A DNA stretch of 64,000 nt. It comes from Halorussus halobius. GTDB taxonomy: Archaea; Halobacteriota; Halobacteria; Halobacteriales; Haladaptataceae. This document shows, piece by piece, positions 42,407 through 53,835 of this stretch; the stretch's first letter is position 1, and each line of letters begins with the position of its first letter. The notes under the pieces are model-generated. The model was not told the DNA's origin, made no database searches, and saw only the letters and a program-made list of their open reading frames with translations. The position numbers and the translations under genes were made by a program. Location: NCBI RefSeq assembly GCF_004765805.1, contig NZ_SBIU01000005.1, positions 293,133 through 357,132 of the forward strand, read 5' to 3'.

Positions 42407-43555
42407 ATGGACTTCAGCCTCTCGCCCGAGCAAGAGCAGATTCGCGACATGGTCGCGGAGTTCGCCGACGAGGAGATAAAGCCCCGCGCCCACGAGATAG
42501 ACGAGACCGACGAGTTCCCCGCCGACCTAATCGACGAGATGGCCGAACTGGGGCTGATGGGGATGCCGTTCCCCGAGGAGTACGGCGGTGCCGGCCTCGA
42601 CTACCACTCGTACGCCATCGGCCTCGAAGAGATTTCGCGCGGGTCGGGCGGCGTCGGCACCATCGTCGCGGCCCACACCAGCCTCGCGGGCAACATGCTC
42701 TACGAGTTCGGCGACGAGGACCAGAAGCAGGAGTATCTGACCCCGCTGAACCGGGGCGAGGACGTCGGCGCGTTCGCGCTCTCGGAGGCCGGCGCGGGGT
42801 CGGACGTGCCCGCGATGGGCACGACCGCCGAGTACGACGCCGACGCGGGCGAGTACGTTGTCAACGGCGGGAAGCTCTGGATTTCGAACGGCTCGGTCGC
42901 CGACACCGTGACGCTGTTCGCCAAGACCGACCCCGAGGCGGGCAACAAGGGCATCTCGTCGTTCGTCGTCCGGCCCGAGGAGGACGAGGGCTTCCACGTC
43001 GAGGGCACCGAGGACAAGCTCGGCGACAAGGGGTGTCCGACCGCCGAGTTGCGGTTCGACGACATGCGCATCCCCGAGGACCGGCGACTCGGCGAGGAGG
43101 GTCGCGGGTTCGTCCACGCGCTCAAGACCTTGAACGGCGGCCGCATCACCATCGCGGCCCGCTCGGTCGGCATCGCGCGCGCCGCGCTCGAAGACGCCCT
43201 CGAGTACTCGCAGGACCGCGAGCAGTTCGACCAGCCCATCTCGGAGTTCCAGACCATCCAGCACAAGCTGGCGGACATGGACACCAAGGTCCAGGCCGCC
43301 AAGATGCTGATGCACCGCGCGGCCGACCGCAAGATTCGCGGCGAGGACTACGTCAAGCAGGCCGCCCAGGCCAAGCTCTACGCCTCGGAGGTCTCCCGCG
43401 AGGTCGCCAACGAGGGCGTCCAGATTCACGGCGGCTACGGCTACACCAAGGACTTCCCGGCCGAACGCTACTACCGCGATTCGAAGCTCAACGAGATCTA
43501 CGAGGGGACCAGCGAGGTCCTTCGCAACACCATCGCGAACGAACTGCTGGAGTGA
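42407..43555 (+). CDS. Acyl-CoA dehydrogenase
   Basis: 382 residues. [20 protein letters not shown] start; FAD-binding [19 protein letters not shown] (about 124-142) and [10 protein letters not shown]; catalytic Glu in [31 protein letters not shown] region (catalytic base in YEGTSE, about 364-369). It dehydrogenates an acyl-CoA to the trans-enoyl-CoA, passing electrons to ETF. Chain length is not readable. A lone gene. Confidence 0.96.
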   Translation: [382 protein letters not shown]

Positions 43556-43627
43556 CCGGGTAGGGGCTTTCCGAGGCCCCGTCTCGACTCCTCCGTCGAC
43601 CCCCGAACTGACGACGCAGTCTCCCGA

Positions 43628-43903
43628 CTACTCGATACGCTCGCGCATCCACTCGTACTGCTCCTCGACCCGCGCCTCGCCCGCGTCGGTCAGTGCGTAC
43701 ACCTCGTGAATCCCGTCGGTCCGCCGCTCCACGAACCCCTTGTTTTCGAGCGATTCCAGCGCGCCGTAGAACGACTTCGAGTCGATTCGGGCGTCGTAGC
43801 GGTCTTCGAGTCGGGTCTTGAGCGACTGGCCGCGAAGCTCGTCGGCCTCGTACAGCAGGACGCAGAGGTCGCGCCGCCGGCCGCTCTGGAGCCACTTGGG
43901 CAT
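43628..43903 (-). CDS. PadR-like winged-helix regulator
   Basis: 91 residues. LCVLLYEADELRGQSLKTRLED and SKSFYGALESLENKGFVERR (about 43-62) form a winged helix with a basic wing (GIHEVYALTDAGEAR) and a C-terminal dimer helix (EEQYEWMRERIE). PadR-like or ArsR-like DNA binder. The single ATG 43903 gives a compact domain. It ends 72 bases after the convergent acyl-CoA dehydrogenase gene and lies downstream of the PAS kinase on the same strand; target unknown. Confidence 0.85.
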   Translation of the reverse strand: MPKWLQSGRRRDLCVLLYEADELRGQSLKTRLEDRYDARIDSKSFYGALESLENKGFVERRTDGIHEVYALTDAGEARVEEQYEWMRERIE

Positions 43904-43980
43904 GGTGGTGGCGTCGGGCCGGGTACACACGACACTTTCGCTCGGGGGCGAATCGCTCCCGGCCGCCGTCCGCCGTCGCG

Positions 43981-45105
43981 TCACTCGTCGGTCGCCGTCT
44001 CGACGCCGGTGAACTCGAAGCGAGCGCCGCCCTCGGCGCTCTCGGTGATGGCGTACGCCCAGCCGTAGGCGTCGGCCAGCTCGGCCACGAACGTCAGGCC
44101 CAGCCCGATTCCGTCCTCGTCGGTCGTGTAACCCGCTTCGGCGACCTTCTCGCGCTCGGCCTCGGGGATTCCCGACCCCGTGTCCTCGACGTAGAAGCCG
44201 TCGTCGAGCGGACCGACCCGGACCGTCACGGGTGGGTCGTCGCGCTCGGCGGACGTACCGTCCGGCGGGCCGTCGCCCGCGGACCCGTGTTCGACCGCGT
44301 TCCGGAACAGGTTCTCCAGCAACTGCTGGAGGTGCGTCCGGTTCACCCGGAATCGCTGCGAGGTCGTGACCGCTATCGTCGCCCGGCCGGTCGACGTGTT
44401 CGCCCACGCGTCCGCGACGACCTCGGACAGGTCGACCGTCTCCCGACCGTCGACCCCGTCGTTTCCGCGCGCGAGCATCAACAGCACCTCGATTATCTCG
44501 TCGATGCGGTCGAGGGCGTCGGCTATCTTGGCGACTGTCGCGCCGTCCCCGTCGTCGTGGACGAAGTCGAGGTATATCTGGGCCACCTGCAACGGATTCC
44601 GGAGCTCGTGGGCGAGCATGCTGGCGAACCGTTCGAGCCGCTCGTTTTGCTTCTCCAACTCGCGCTCGACCGCCTTCCGGGCGGAGATGTCCCGGAACGT
44701 CCCGACGAAGTAGTGCTCGCCGTCGTGGACGAACTCGTTGAGCGAGATGGCCAGGGGCACCTCGTGGCCGTCGACGTGCTGGCCGGGTAGTTCGACGTAC
44801 GTCCAGTCGATGTGCTTGTTCCCGGTTTCGAGGTACCGCTGGAGCGCCTCCGCGTGGACGTGTCGGAGGCGCTCGGGGATGATGGTCATCTTCGACGCGC
44901 CGACGAGTTCCCCCGGCGGGTAGCCCAGGATGCGCTCGACGGCGGGATTGGCGTACCGGATGACGCTGTCGTCGTCGAGCATGATGATGCCGTCGGCCGA
45001 CGCCTCCGCGAGCGCGTCGAAGGCCTGTCGGCGCTCGCCCGGGCCCCGGACCCAGCGCGCGGCGGAGGTGCCGGCGTGGTCTGTCTCCCGCGATTGCTCC
45101 CCCAT
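43981..45105 (-). CDS. PAS-domain sensor histidine kinase
   Basis: 374 residues, cytoplasmic. PAS domain (about 27-145; DGIIMLDDDSVIRYANPAVERILGYPPGEL region, VGTFRDISARK at its end), then the HisKA phosphoacceptor FASMLAHELRNPLQVAQIYL (His about 167), then HATPase_c with NLFRNAVEHG, DTGSGIP and GIGLGLTFVAELADAYG. PAS domains sense light, redox or ligands; the ligand is unknown. The cognate response regulator is not adjacent. Confidence 0.93.
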   Translation of the reverse strand: MGEQSRETDHAGTSAARWVRGPGERRQAFDALAEASADGIIMLDDDSVIRYANPAVERILGYPPGELVGASKMTIIPERLRHVHAEALQRYLETGNKHIDWTYVELPGQHVDGHEVPLAISLNEFVHDGEHYFVGTFRDISARKAVERELEKQNERLERFASMLAHELRNPLQVAQIYLDFVHDDGDGATVAKIADALDRIDEIIEVLLMLARGNDGVDGRETVDLSEVVADAWANTSTGRATIAVTTSQRFRVNRTHLQQLLENLFRNAVEHGSAGDGPPDGTSAERDDPPVTVRVGPLDDGFYVEDTGSGIPEAEREKVAEAGYTTDEDGIGLGLTFVAELADAYGWAYAITESAEGGARFEFTGVETATDE

Positions 45106-45175
45106 CGGCGTCCCCTACGCAGCACGGAGGGATAAATTCGATGTTGTCCTTGAATGCCGTCGCGCTTCGCTCGCG

Positions 45176-47434
<2,259 letters not shown>

Positions 47435-47509
47435 GGCGCGACACATCGCACCCGCGACTAAAAAACTATCCGAAGCCGTCGAACGACGGTTCGACGGGCG
47501 TCGAACTCC

Positions 47510-48637
47510 TCAGGCCTCGTCGCCCACCACCAGCACGTCGGGCCGCTCGACCGTCGCGTCGTCCTCTCGTGGGGCCACCGCAGTCGTGGGCCACCGGCCG
47601 GTGTCGGTCAGCACCTCGAGCTCGCCGTCCGCGACCAGCACCGTGTCCTCGCTCTTGGCACCCGCGACCGTCGGATTCCACGCGTAGGCCATCGGCGCGG
47701 TGACGGGGTCGTCGGCGTCGGGCGCACCGAACCACTCCCGGCCCGCGAACCCGGCCGCCCCGCCCTGATGGTGCTCGCGCCACTCGTCGGGATAGCCGAC
47801 CGCCTCGTAGGCGTCCCGAATCGCGGCGAACACGTCGCTCGCCGTGCCGGCCGTCTCGCCGCGCTCGCCCCCACCCGCGAACTCGCGGGTGGCGGCGAGC
47901 GCGGTCGCCTCCACGGTCCGGGCGGCGTCGTGGCGCTCGCGGAGGTCGGCCAGCGACTCGTCGTCGAGTTCCGACGCGAACGCCACGGTCCGGGTCGCGC
48001 TGGCGTGAAGGCCGTCGCGCTGGGCCGTAACCGACACCAGCGCGTAGCCGCCGAGTTCGGCGTCGGTCGGCGTGTAGTGGCGGTACCGGCGGGCGCGCTC
48101 GGCTCCGCCGACCAGCGCCACGGGCGACTCGATGCCCCGCGCCGAGAGCGCGACCCGGAGCGCGGACGCGACCTCGGATTCGGCGTCGCCTGGCTGGAGC
48201 TCCCGACAGACCGCCTCGACGGCGGCGGCGGTCTCGCGGCCGAGTTCGCGATAGGTCTCGACGTCTGCGTCGGTGAGCGGCTGGCGGAGCGGGGAGGCGT
48301 CGACCGACGCCATGCCCGGCACGTCGAAGTCGGCGGCGGCGGGGTCGGGGCTGCGGTCGGCCACGGCCTCCGCCAGCGACGACTCGTACCAGTCGAACGC
48401 GGCGACCCGAACGTCGTCGGGCAGTTCCTCGTCGCGGAGCCGGTCGGCCTCGACGTTGTTCGTCACGGCTTCGAGCCCGTCGCCGTCGTAGCCGACCGCC
48501 GCGACGCCGACGTCGGCCTCGCGGTCCACGACGCTGTTCGCGCCGGTCAGCCACGCGACCGAGTTCGGCCGGGCGAACCAGACGGCTTCGAGGTCGCGCT
48601 CGGCCAGGAGGGCGTCGAGGCGCTCGCGTTTGGACAT
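47510..48637 (-). CDS. M24-family (aminopeptidase P/creatinase-like) protein, metal ligands doubtful
   Basis: 375 residues. N-terminal creatinase-like domain (about 1-125; LLAERDLEAVWFARPNSVAWLTG) and a pita-bread C-terminal domain containing SEVASALRVALSARGIESP and REHHQGGAAGFAGREWFG. Active M24 enzymes have two Asp ligands in a D-x-G(A)...SDxTRT pair. Here the equivalent strand reads QRDGLHASATRTVAFA, with Ala where the second Asp is expected, and the C-terminal Glu pair is not obvious. It may be a non-peptidase homologue. Divergent from the heme A synthase gene. Confidence 0.8.
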   Translation of the reverse strand: MSKRERLDALLAERDLEAVWFARPNSVAWLTGANSVVDREADVGVAAVGYDGDGLEAVTNNVEADRLRDEELPDDVRVAAFDWYESSLAEAVADRSPDPAAADFDVPGMASVDASPLRQPLTDADVETYRELGRETAAAVEAVCRELQPGDAESEVASALRVALSARGIESPVALVGGAERARRYRHYTPTDAELGGYALVSVTAQRDGLHASATRTVAFASELDDESLADLRERHDAARTVEATALAATREFAGGGERGETAGTASDVFAAIRDAYEAVGYPDEWREHHQGGAAGFAGREWFGAPDADDPVTAPMAYAWNPTVAGAKSEDTVLVADGELEVLTDTGRWPTTAVAPREDDATVERPDVLVVGDEA

Positions 48638-48833
48638 ACGTGGCGGGTGGGGAGCGACCGCCTTGAATGGGGCGACTTCGGTGATTCTTCGCTCGTTCCC
48701 AGCGCCCGGAAACGGTCGAACAGACCTAAGTACGACCGGTCGAAACTTTCGGCAAGGGAGTTCAAACCGTGTACGTCCACACTCACCGAGTCGGGCAGAC
48801 GGGGCGAGTCGCGCAGACGGGAGGCGAGCGCTG

Positions 48834-49310
48834 ATGGTCCGATTTCGCCACCTCGCGGCCGTCACCACCGGTCTCACCTTCACGCTCATCCTGCTGGGGG
48901 TCTACACCGCCGCGATGGGCGCGGGGCTGTCGTGTTCGGCCCAGTGGCCGTTCTGCGACGGCGGCCTGATTCCCCAGACGTTTCCGAGCTTCGTCGAGTG
49001 GTTCCACCGCCTGATAGCGATGATAGCCGGGTTCTTCATCCTCGGCACCACGGTCGGCGCGTGGAAGTACCGCGGCCAGCGCCGGATTCGCGGGGCCGCG
49101 ACCCTCGCGCTGGCGGCCACGCCGCTCCAGATAGTGCTGGGCGGCGCGACCGTGTTCGTCTACACGCCGGTCGTCCAGGTGGCCCACCACGCGGCCGCGC
49201 TGGTCATCTTCGGGTCGCTGCTCGCGACGACGCTGTGGGCCTACGAGACCGACCGCGCGCCCGACGCCACCGCGAGCGAGTCGGCCAAGGGCGTTCCGAG
49301 CGACGACTGA
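48834..49310 (+). CDS. ctaA: Half-size heme A synthase (CtaA/COX15)
   Basis: 158 residues, four helices. GVYTAAMGAGLSCSAQWPFCDGG (helix-loop, about 21-43) contains the conserved extracellular Cys pair (CSAQWPFC). Heme-ligand His residues occur in WFHRLIAM (about 57-64) and VVQVAHHAAAL (about 116-126). The bacterial enzyme has eight helices from two fused halves; this short form matches the four-helix archaeal type that acts as a dimer or oligomer. It oxidises the heme O methyl to make heme A for terminal oxidases. Its oxidase operon (1764-5115) is 44 kb away. Confidence 0.9.
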   Translation: MVRFRHLAAVTTGLTFTLILLGVYTAAMGAGLSCSAQWPFCDGGLIPQTFPSFVEWFHRLIAMIAGFFILGTTVGAWKYRGQRRIRGAATLALAATPLQIVLGGATVFVYTPVVQVAHHAAALVIFGSLLATTLWAYETDRAPDATASESAKGVPSDD

Positions 49311-49337
49311 GGCTGATTTTAGGCGCGCTACCGTCCG

Positions 49338-49349
49338 AACGTCGACGTT
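49338..49349. promoter_or_regulatory. 12-bp palindrome before first ABC binding protein
   Basis: AACGTCGACGTT is a perfect palindrome 52-63 bases before ATG 49401, just upstream of a weak TATA-like GATTATG. It could be an operator or chance in GC-rich DNA. Confidence 0.3.
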
Positions 49350-49400
49350 TCGACCAACGATTATGTGCCGCCGCGTGGACGTGTCCGTGGGGGAAATCAG

Positions 49401-50330
49401 ATGCACATCGACAGGCGGTCGTTCGTCAGGGGGAGCGCCGGAATCGCAGGCACGGTCGCGCTCGGGGGTCTCGCGAGCGCGCAGGACGACGAAGTCATCA
49501 GAATCGGCTCGGACATCCCGTACAACCCGTTCGAGTACCGGACCGAGGACGGCACGCTGGTCGGATTCGACGTCGACGTCGCCGAGGCCGTCTTCGCCGG
49601 ACAGATGGACCGGGAGTACGAGTTCGTCCAGACCGGGTTCGACACCATCATCCCGAGCCTGAACAACGGCAACTTCCGAATCATCATGTCGGCGATGACC
49701 ATCAACGACGAGCGCGCCCAACAGGTCGACTTCTCGGAGCCGTACTTTCTGGCGTTCCAGACCGTCGCAGTGCTGGAGAGTGGCGACGTGAGTTCGCTCG
49801 ACGACCTGCGGGGCCAGACCGTCGCGGTCCAGAAGGGAACCACGGGGGAAGCCGCGGCGGAGGAGCTCCAGTCGGAGTTCGACGGCGACCTCAGTATCGA
49901 CAGCTACGACCAGATTCCGGGGGCGTTCAACGCCCTGCTCAACGGGCAGGCCGCCGCCGTCATCAACGACAACGCGGTCAACCTCCAGTACACCGACGAG
50001 CAGGACGAGGTCGTGATGCTGGAGGGCGAGGGCGAGGCCGCCGACGCGTTCGAGAGCGCGCCGGACTACCTCACGCTGACGGTCGAGGAGTACGGCATCG
50101 CGTTCCGGCAGGACGACGACGAGTTCCGCCAGCAGGTCGACGAGGCGCTGGCGGCCGTCATCGAGAGCGGCCGGTACGCGGAGATATACCGCGAGTACTT
50201 CCCGGGCGACCCGCCCCGGAGCATCCTCGAACGCGGCGGGGGAACCACCACGGAGACCGACGCGGGGACCGAGACCGATGGAGCCGACGAGACGGACGCG
50301 GGCGGCGCGACGACCACCGAATCCGCGTAG
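49401..50330 (+). CDS. Polar amino acid ABC transporter binding protein 1 (Tat, no lipobox)
   Basis: 309 residues. The Tat signal IDRRSFVRGSAGIAGTVALG ends near ASAQDD with no lipobox Cys, so release or a non-lipid anchor is likely. Type II periplasmic-binding fold: IGSDIPYNPFEYRTEDG (about 34-50), FDTIIPSLNNGNFRI, MTINDERAQQVDFSEPYF. After the fold comes a Thr/Asp/Glu-rich tail (TTTETDAGTETDG). The core is nearly identical to the next gene, showing recent duplication. It binds a polar or basic amino acid. Confidence 0.92.
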   Translation: MHIDRRSFVRGSAGIAGTVALGGLASAQDDEVIRIGSDIPYNPFEYRTEDGTLVGFDVDVAEAVFAGQMDREYEFVQTGFDTIIPSLNNGNFRIIMSAMTINDERAQQVDFSEPYFLAFQTVAVLESGDVSSLDDLRGQTVAVQKGTTGEAAAEELQSEFDGDLSIDSYDQIPGAFNALLNGQAAAVINDNAVNLQYTDEQDEVVMLEGEGEAADAFESAPDYLTLTVEEYGIAFRQDDDEFRQQVDEALAAVIESGRYAEIYREYFPGDPPRSILERGGGTTTETDAGTETDGADETDAGGATTTESA

Positions 50331-50469
50331 CCGGGCCCCGGCCGGTGTGGCTCGTCGGCCCCGGACGCGGGGGTTCACTTGCTCCCGGATAAATATGACT
50401 ATCGTTACCGTATTTGTACGCAATAGGAAGGTGTAAACCTCCGGCGTGGTACGGACCAGTAACAGAGCC

Positions 50470-51414
50470 ATGAACAGACGTACGTTCGTTACGAGCGGTG
50501 CGGGCGTCGGTGCGGGACTGTTACTCGCGGGTTGTACGGGCCAGTCCGGCGACGACGAGGGCGAATCGACCGAAACTACCGAGGAGAGCGGCTCGGACGA
50601 GACCACCGAGGAGACGACGACCGAGGCGTCCGAGGAGACGACGGCCGAGGCGTCCGAAGAGACGACCGCCGAGGACTCGGCCGACTACGAGGTCGAGGAA
50701 CCGGTCGTCATCGGCTCGGACATCCCGTACAACCCGTTCGAGTACCGGACCGAGGACGGCACGCTGGTCGGGTTCGACGTCGACGTCGCCGAAGCCGTCT
50801 TTGCCGAGGAGATGGGTCTCGAATACGAGTTCGAGCAGACCGGGTTCGACACCATCATCCCGAGCCTGAACAACGGCAACTTCCGGCTCATCATGTCGGC
50901 GATGACCATCAACGACGAGCGCGCCCAACAGGTCGACTTCTCCGAGCCGTACTTCACGGCGTACCAGACCGTCGCGGTCCTCGAAAACGGCGACATCGAG
51001 AGCCTCGACGACTTGCAGGGCCAGACCGTCGCGGTCCAGAAGGGGACGACCGGCGAGGCCGCGACCGAGGAGCTCCAGTCGGAGTTCGACGGCGACCTCA
51101 GTATCGACAGCTACGACCAGATCAGCGGCGCGTTCAACGCCCTGCTCAACGGGCAGGCCGCCGCCGTCATCAACGACAACACGGTCAACGCCCAGTACGT
51201 CTCCGAGCGCGACAGCGTCGTCTTCCTCGAAGGCGAGGGCGAGGCCGCCGACCAGGGCGACGACGCCCCCGACTACCTGACGCTGACGGTCGAGGAGTAC
51301 GGCATCGCGTTCCGGCAGGACGACGACGCGTTCAGGCAAGCGGTCGACGAGGCGCTGGCGGCCGTCCGCGAGAGCGGTCGCTACGACGAGATATACGCCG
51401 AGTACTTCGAGTAA
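50470..51414 (+). CDS. Polar amino acid ABC transporter binding protein 2 (Tat lipoprotein)
   Basis: 314 residues from ATG 50470 (MNRRTFVTSG); an ATG-less GTG at 50446 would add 8. Tat motif NRRTF and lipobox LLLAGC (Cys about 23) anchor it to the membrane. A low-complexity linker rich in Thr and Glu (about 28-75; repeats of EETTAEAS type) joins the binding fold, whose core is the same as in binding protein 1 (62 nt run without a mismatch, near 50710). The linker is at the N-terminus here but at the C-terminus in paralogue 1. It supplies substrate to the permease and ATPase below. Confidence 0.93.
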   Translation: MNRRTFVTSGAGVGAGLLLAGCTGQSGDDEGESTETTEESGSDETTEETTTEASEETTAEASEETTAEDSADYEVEEPVVIGSDIPYNPFEYRTEDGTLVGFDVDVAEAVFAEEMGLEYEFEQTGFDTIIPSLNNGNFRLIMSAMTINDERAQQVDFSEPYFTAYQTVAVLENGDIESLDDLQGQTVAVQKGTTGEAATEELQSEFDGDLSIDSYDQISGAFNALLNGQAAAVINDNTVNAQYVSERDSVVFLEGEGEAADQGDDAPDYLTLTVEEYGIAFRQDDDAFRQAVDEALAAVRESGRYDEIYAEYFE

Positions 51415-51489
51415 TCGGCTCGACCGACCGAGACCCCCGAACGAGCGATTTTTGGCAATCGCAGTTCCCTTGACAAACATCGGTTCGCT

Positions 51490-52320
51490 ATGGCTGGAAC
51501 CTACCCGGACGAAACGACCGTCGAACGCTCCACGAGTGATGGACTCGTCACCGACCGCCGGGTCAAGTGGTTCGGCGTCGGCGTCGCGGCCCTGTTCACC
51601 GCGGGCGTGTTCTTCCTGCTGTACTGGATACTGAGCGACTACGTCGACTACGACCTGCTGGCGTCGATATTCCCGCGATTCCTCGACGCCTACGTGCTGG
51701 TACTCAAAATCGTGATCGCGTCCAGCGTGCTCTCGCTGGTCGGCGGGGTGATGGTCGGGCTGGGCCGGGTCTCCCGGACGACGTTCACCCGGTCCATCGC
51801 GACGGGGTACGTCGAGTTCTTCCGGGGGACGCCCCTGCTGTTCCAGATATTCATCATCTATCTGGGCATCCCGGCGTTCTGGCCGCCCGGCCAGTTCCCC
51901 ATCTCGAACTGGAACATCCCGACCGCCGTCATCGCGCTCTCGCTCAACCACGCCGCCTACGCGGGCGAGGCCATCAAGGGCGGCATCGGCGCGGTCCCGG
52001 ACGGCCAGATGGAGGCCGCCCGGTCGCTGGGGATGTCGTACATCGACGCGATGCGCGAGGTCGTCATGCCCCAGGCCGCCCGGAACGCGCTGGCGGCGCT
52101 GGGCAACGACCAGGTCATCCTCGTGAAAGACACCTCGCTGTTGACCGTCATCGCGGTGCCCGAGATAATGAGCGTGTTCCGGAACGTCAACAGCAACCAG
52201 TTCGACGCGTGGACGCCCATCGTCCTCGTGGCGGTGGCGTACCTGGCCATCACGCTCCCGCTCGGGAAGCTGGTCCGGTACCTCGAAGGCCGGGCCGAGT
52301 GGGGTGAGACCGATGCGTGA
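51490..52320 (+). CDS. Polar amino acid ABC transporter permease
   Basis: 276 residues, five or six helices. [20 protein letters not shown] (about 101-120) is the HisM/GlnP-type RGTP signature; the EAA loop is [32 protein letters not shown] (about 175-206). A homodimer forms the channel. It follows the binding proteins by 76 bases and overlaps the ATPase gene by 8 bases, so the four genes act as one system. Confidence 0.95.
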   Translation: MAGTYPDETTVERSTSDGLVTDRRVKWFGVGVAALFTAGVFFLLYWILSDYVDYDLLASIFPRFLDAYVLVLKIVIASSVLSLVGGVMVGLGRVSRTTFTRSIATGYVEFFRGTPLLFQIFIIYLGIPAFWPPGQFPISNWNIPTAVIALSLNHAAYAGEAIKGGIGAVPDGQMEAARSLGMSYIDAMREVVMPQAARNALAALGNDQVILVKDTSLLTVIAVPEIMSVFRNVNSNQFDAWTPIVLVAVAYLAITLPLGKLVRYLEGRAEWGETDA

Positions 52321-53050
52321 CGTGCCCGCCGTGGCGTTCGACGGCGTGGACAAGTACTTCGGCGAGACCCACGTCCTGAAGGACGTCGACCTCGCGGTCG
52401 AGGAGACCGAGGTCGTGGTCGTGATCGGACCGAGCGGCAGCGGGAAGTCGACGCTGTTGCGGTGTGCGAACCGGCTCGAAGAGATTCAGGGCGGCGAGGT
52501 CCGCATCCAGGGCCAGTCCATCACCGACCCCGACGTGGACGTCAACCGGCTCCGCCAGCGCATCGGGATGGTGTTCCAGAGCTTCAACCTGTTCCCGCAC
52601 AAGACCACCCTGGAGAACGTCACCCTCGGCCCGACCAAGGTGCAGGGCGTGCCCGAGCGCGACAGCGTCGAAATCGGCGCGCGCCTCCTCGAGGACGTCG
52701 GGCTCCGGGAGCAGGCCGACTCGTACCCCAACCAGTTGTCGGGCGGCCAGCAACAGCGGGTCGCCATCGCTCGGGCGCTCGCGATGGACCCCGACGTGAT
52801 GCTGTTCGACGAGGTGACCTCCGCGCTCGACCCCGAGCTCGTGGGCGAGGTGCTGTCGGTGATGCGCGAACTCGCCGAGGGCGGGATGACGATGCTGGTG
52901 GTGACCCACGAGATGGGGTTCGCCCGCGAGGTGGGCGACCGCATCGTGCTGATGTCCGACGGCGAGGTCGTCGAGACCGGCGAGCCGACCGCGTTCTTCG
53001 AGGACCCCGAAACCGACCGCGCCGAGGAGTTCCTCACCCGGGTCCACTGA
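52313..53050 (+). CDS. Polar amino acid ABC transporter ATPase
   Basis: 245 residues from ATG 52313; GTG 52304 is also in frame. Walker [13 protein letters not shown] (about 40-51), Q-loop [13 protein letters not shown], signature [15 protein letters not shown] (about 139-153), Walker [15 protein letters not shown], and H-loop [10 protein letters not shown]. GlnQ/HisP subfamily. Its 3' end overlaps the convergent secreted-protein gene by 17 bases. Confidence 0.97.
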   Translation: MRDVPAVAFDGVDKYFGETHVLKDVDLAVEETEVVVVIGPSGSGKSTLLRCANRLEEIQGGEVRIQGQSITDPDVDVNRLRQRIGMVFQSFNLFPHKTTLENVTLGPTKVQGVPERDSVEIGARLLEDVGLREQADSYPNQLSGGQQQRVAIARALAMDPDVMLFDEVTSALDPELVGEVLSVMRELAEGGMTMLVVTHEMGFAREVGDRIVLMSDGEVVETGEPTAFFEDPETDRAEEFLTRVH

Positions 53051-53762
53051 CCCGGCTCGCCGGCCCTTGGCCGGCCCGCGAGTCCTCGGTCGCCCCGTCC
53101 GCGTCGGCCGTCCGGTTCGACTCGTCGGTCTCGACGGCCATCCCGGTCAGCGCGCGCTCGTCGGTCAGCGTCTCGTTGACGACCTCTCGGCCGAGCTCGT
53201 CCTCGAACCGGTAGAGATCCCGGGCGCGCTCGGAGACGTTCCGCACGCGAGTCACGTTGACGTCGTGGCGCTCGCGCGCGACGACCGACAGGTTCCGGGC
53301 CGCCCGCGCGGTGCGGTTGGCTCGCAGTTCGACCGTGTGGGCTCGCACCACGAACGCCGACAGGGTCGCGCGGTACTCGCCGTCGCCCATCTCGCCGGCC
53401 GCCCGCGCGCCGGTGACGTTCGACTTGACTCCCTCGAGGACCCCGAGGTACGCCGCCAGCGTGTCGGTCTCCTCGGCGAGCACCCCGGCGCGCTCGCCCG
53501 GCGTCCCGGCGTCGGCGAGCCGGTCGGTGAGGGTGCGGTTCCAGAGCTCGCCCTCCACCGAGGCTCCCTGCGCGCCCACCGCGCCGGCCAACTGCTGGCC
53601 CGGCGGGGCGCTCGCGGAGCCGTTCGCGGTCGCGGAGTCGTTGCCGGGCGGGCCGTCGCCGGGCCATGGCGGCGGTGTCTGCTGGTCGGTCGTCGCGGTC
53701 GCGACGCCGGTCCCGGCGACCAGGGCGACCCCGACGACCACCAGTACGAAGGCGAGTCTCAT
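53034..53762 (-). CDS. Secreted acidic protein, unknown (DUF7096-like)
   Basis: 242 residues. Sec-type signal ([21 protein letters not shown], cleavage near residue 22), then a Pro/Gly-rich stretch and a long helical region (about 70-200) with heptad-like spacing. No lipobox or C-terminal anchor. Similar haloarchaeal proteins carry a DUF7096-type domain, but I am unsure of the match. It lies 74 bases downstream of the membrane-tethered regulator gene on the same strand, suggesting an operon. Confidence 0.7.
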   Translation of the reverse strand: MRLAFVLVVVGVALVAGTGVATATTDQQTPPPWPGDGPPGNDSATANGSASAPPGQQLAGAVGAQGASVEGELWNRTLTDRLADAGTPGERAGVLAEETDTLAAYLGVLEGVKSNVTGARAAGEMGDGEYRATLSAFVVRAHTVELRANRTARAARNLSVVARERHDVNVTRVRNVSERARDLYRFEDELGREVVNETLTDERALTGMAVETDESNRTADADGATEDSRAGQGPASRVSGPG

Positions 53763-53809
53763 CGCTCGTTACCACGCGCTCGGCGGACAACAAGCCGCCG
53801 TTACTCAAT

Positions 53810-53828
53810 CCGGATTAACCCGGATTAA
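53810..53828. promoter_or_regulatory. Tandem TTAATCCGG motif between two genes
   Basis: On the minus strand TTAATCCGG occurs twice in tandem with one base between, 48-66 bases before the secreted protein's start. It could be a paired regulator site or part of a promoter; the flanking genes may therefore not be a simple operon. Confidence 0.4.
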
Positions 53829-53835
53829 GGACGGT

